The notes under the pieces: generated by a model
Seen by the model: only the letters and a program-made list of their open reading frames with translations
Databases searched by the model: none
Told to the model about the DNA's origin: nothing
Program-made: the position numbers and the translations under genes
Source: GCA-2731375 sp964462145
Lineage (GTDB): Bacteria; Pseudomonadota; Alphaproteobacteria; GCA-2731375
Direction: 5' to 3'
NCBI GenBank assembly: GCA_964462145.1
Contig: CAYWYB010000348.1
Coordinates: 1 to 5,288, forward strand
DNA: 5,288 nt
In this document: positions 5,061 to 5,288 of the stretch, in pieces
Position numbering within the stretch: position 1 is the stretch's first letter
Layout of the letters: the number at the start of each line of letters is the position of its first letter

Positions 5061-5288
5061 ATGGAACTGAACGATGTCATGCGGACCACTTTCGCGGCCC
5101 GCGAATTCACCGGCGAGGACGTCCCCGACGCCGTAATTCACGATCTGATCGAGAATGCGCGCTTTGCGCCATCTGGCGGCAACCGCCAGGGCAACCGCGT
5201 CATTATTGTGCGTGATGCCGGTACGCGCGATGCCCTGGCCAAGCTGGCGGAGCCGGCGGCCAAGCGCTATGTGGCGCAATCCAAGATC
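5061..5288 (+). CDS. Nitroreductase-family FMN oxidoreductase, N-terminal part, cut by window edge
   Basis: The frame is open for 76 codons to the end of the window. The N-terminal pattern RTTFAAREF (residues 8-16) followed by NARFAPSGGNRQ (32-43) is the classic FMN-binding start of nitroreductase/flavin reductase-like proteins, in which the first Arg pair contacts the FMN phosphate and the SGGN segment the flavin. Full-length members are usually 180-230 aa and act as homodimers using NAD(P)H, so more than half is missing and the substrate cannot be judged. The start is supported by GGGAGG 8 nt upstream. It lies downstream of the Hen1-like gene on the same strand. Confidence 0.85.
   Translation, partial: MELNDVMRTTFAAREFTGEDVPDAVIHDLIENARFAPSGGNRQGNRVIIVRDAGTRDALAKLAEPAAKRYVAQSKI

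Noticed and set aside
4731..5279. Minus-strand ORF of 182 codons.
   Set aside because: It lies opposite the Hen1-like and nitroreductase genes, both supported by motifs and, for the latter, a ribosome binding site.
1..5288. Defence system, mobile element or CRISPR array.
   Set aside because: No transposase, integrase, inverted terminal repeats, spaced repeats, nuclease/helicase genes or tRNA-like attachment sites were found; the Hen1-like gene alone is not evidence of a defence island.

Overview
The window looks like chromosomal DNA from a GC-rich proteobacterium. An alphaproteobacterium is the most likely source, because the best promoter fits the alphaproteobacterial pattern CTTGAC-N17-CTATAT and the codon use is strongly GC-ending; this assignment is an inference. 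I see no insertion sequence, phage gene, CRISPR array, tRNA or rRNA.

Layout: (1) Positions 1-932, minus strand: the first 310 codons of a class I (AroG-type) DAHP synthase, the first enzyme of aromatic amino acid synthesis. Its C-terminal ~40 residues lie outside the window. (2) Positions 933-1185: the space between aroG and the next gene, which holds the most interesting element. On the minus strand it contains a candidate promoter, a 27-codon leader ORF with the run YYFWYFAY (7 aromatic residues in 8), a block of alternating CCGCC/GGCGG segments that can form antiterminator or terminator, a 10-bp terminator hairpin ending in seven T, and then the aroG ribosome binding site and GTG start. 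This is the full anatomy of a ribosome-mediated transcription attenuator that would sense Tyr, Phe and Trp together. (3) Positions 1186-2307, minus: a fold-type III PLP enzyme of the D-serine dehydratase/D-threonine aldolase family. (4) Positions 2411-3172, plus: an alpha/beta hydrolase. (5) Positions 3169-4341, minus: an FAD-dependent amine/D-amino acid oxidase of the DAO family, whose stop codon overlaps that of the hydrolase on the opposite strand (CTAG). (6) Positions 4401-5006, plus: a stand-alone methyltransferase with the metal-binding signature of Hen1 RNA 3'-end ribose 2'-O-methyltransferases. (7) Positions 5061-5288, plus: the N-terminal 76 residues of a nitroreductase-family flavoprotein, cut by the window edge.

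How the genes relate: strands alternate, so this is not one operon. aroG with its leader is a self-contained regulated unit. The PLP enzyme and the FAD oxidase are both candidates for amino acid (possibly D-amino acid) catabolism, but they lie in separate transcription units. The Hen1-like gene and the nitroreductase are 54 bp apart in the same direction and may be co-transcribed.
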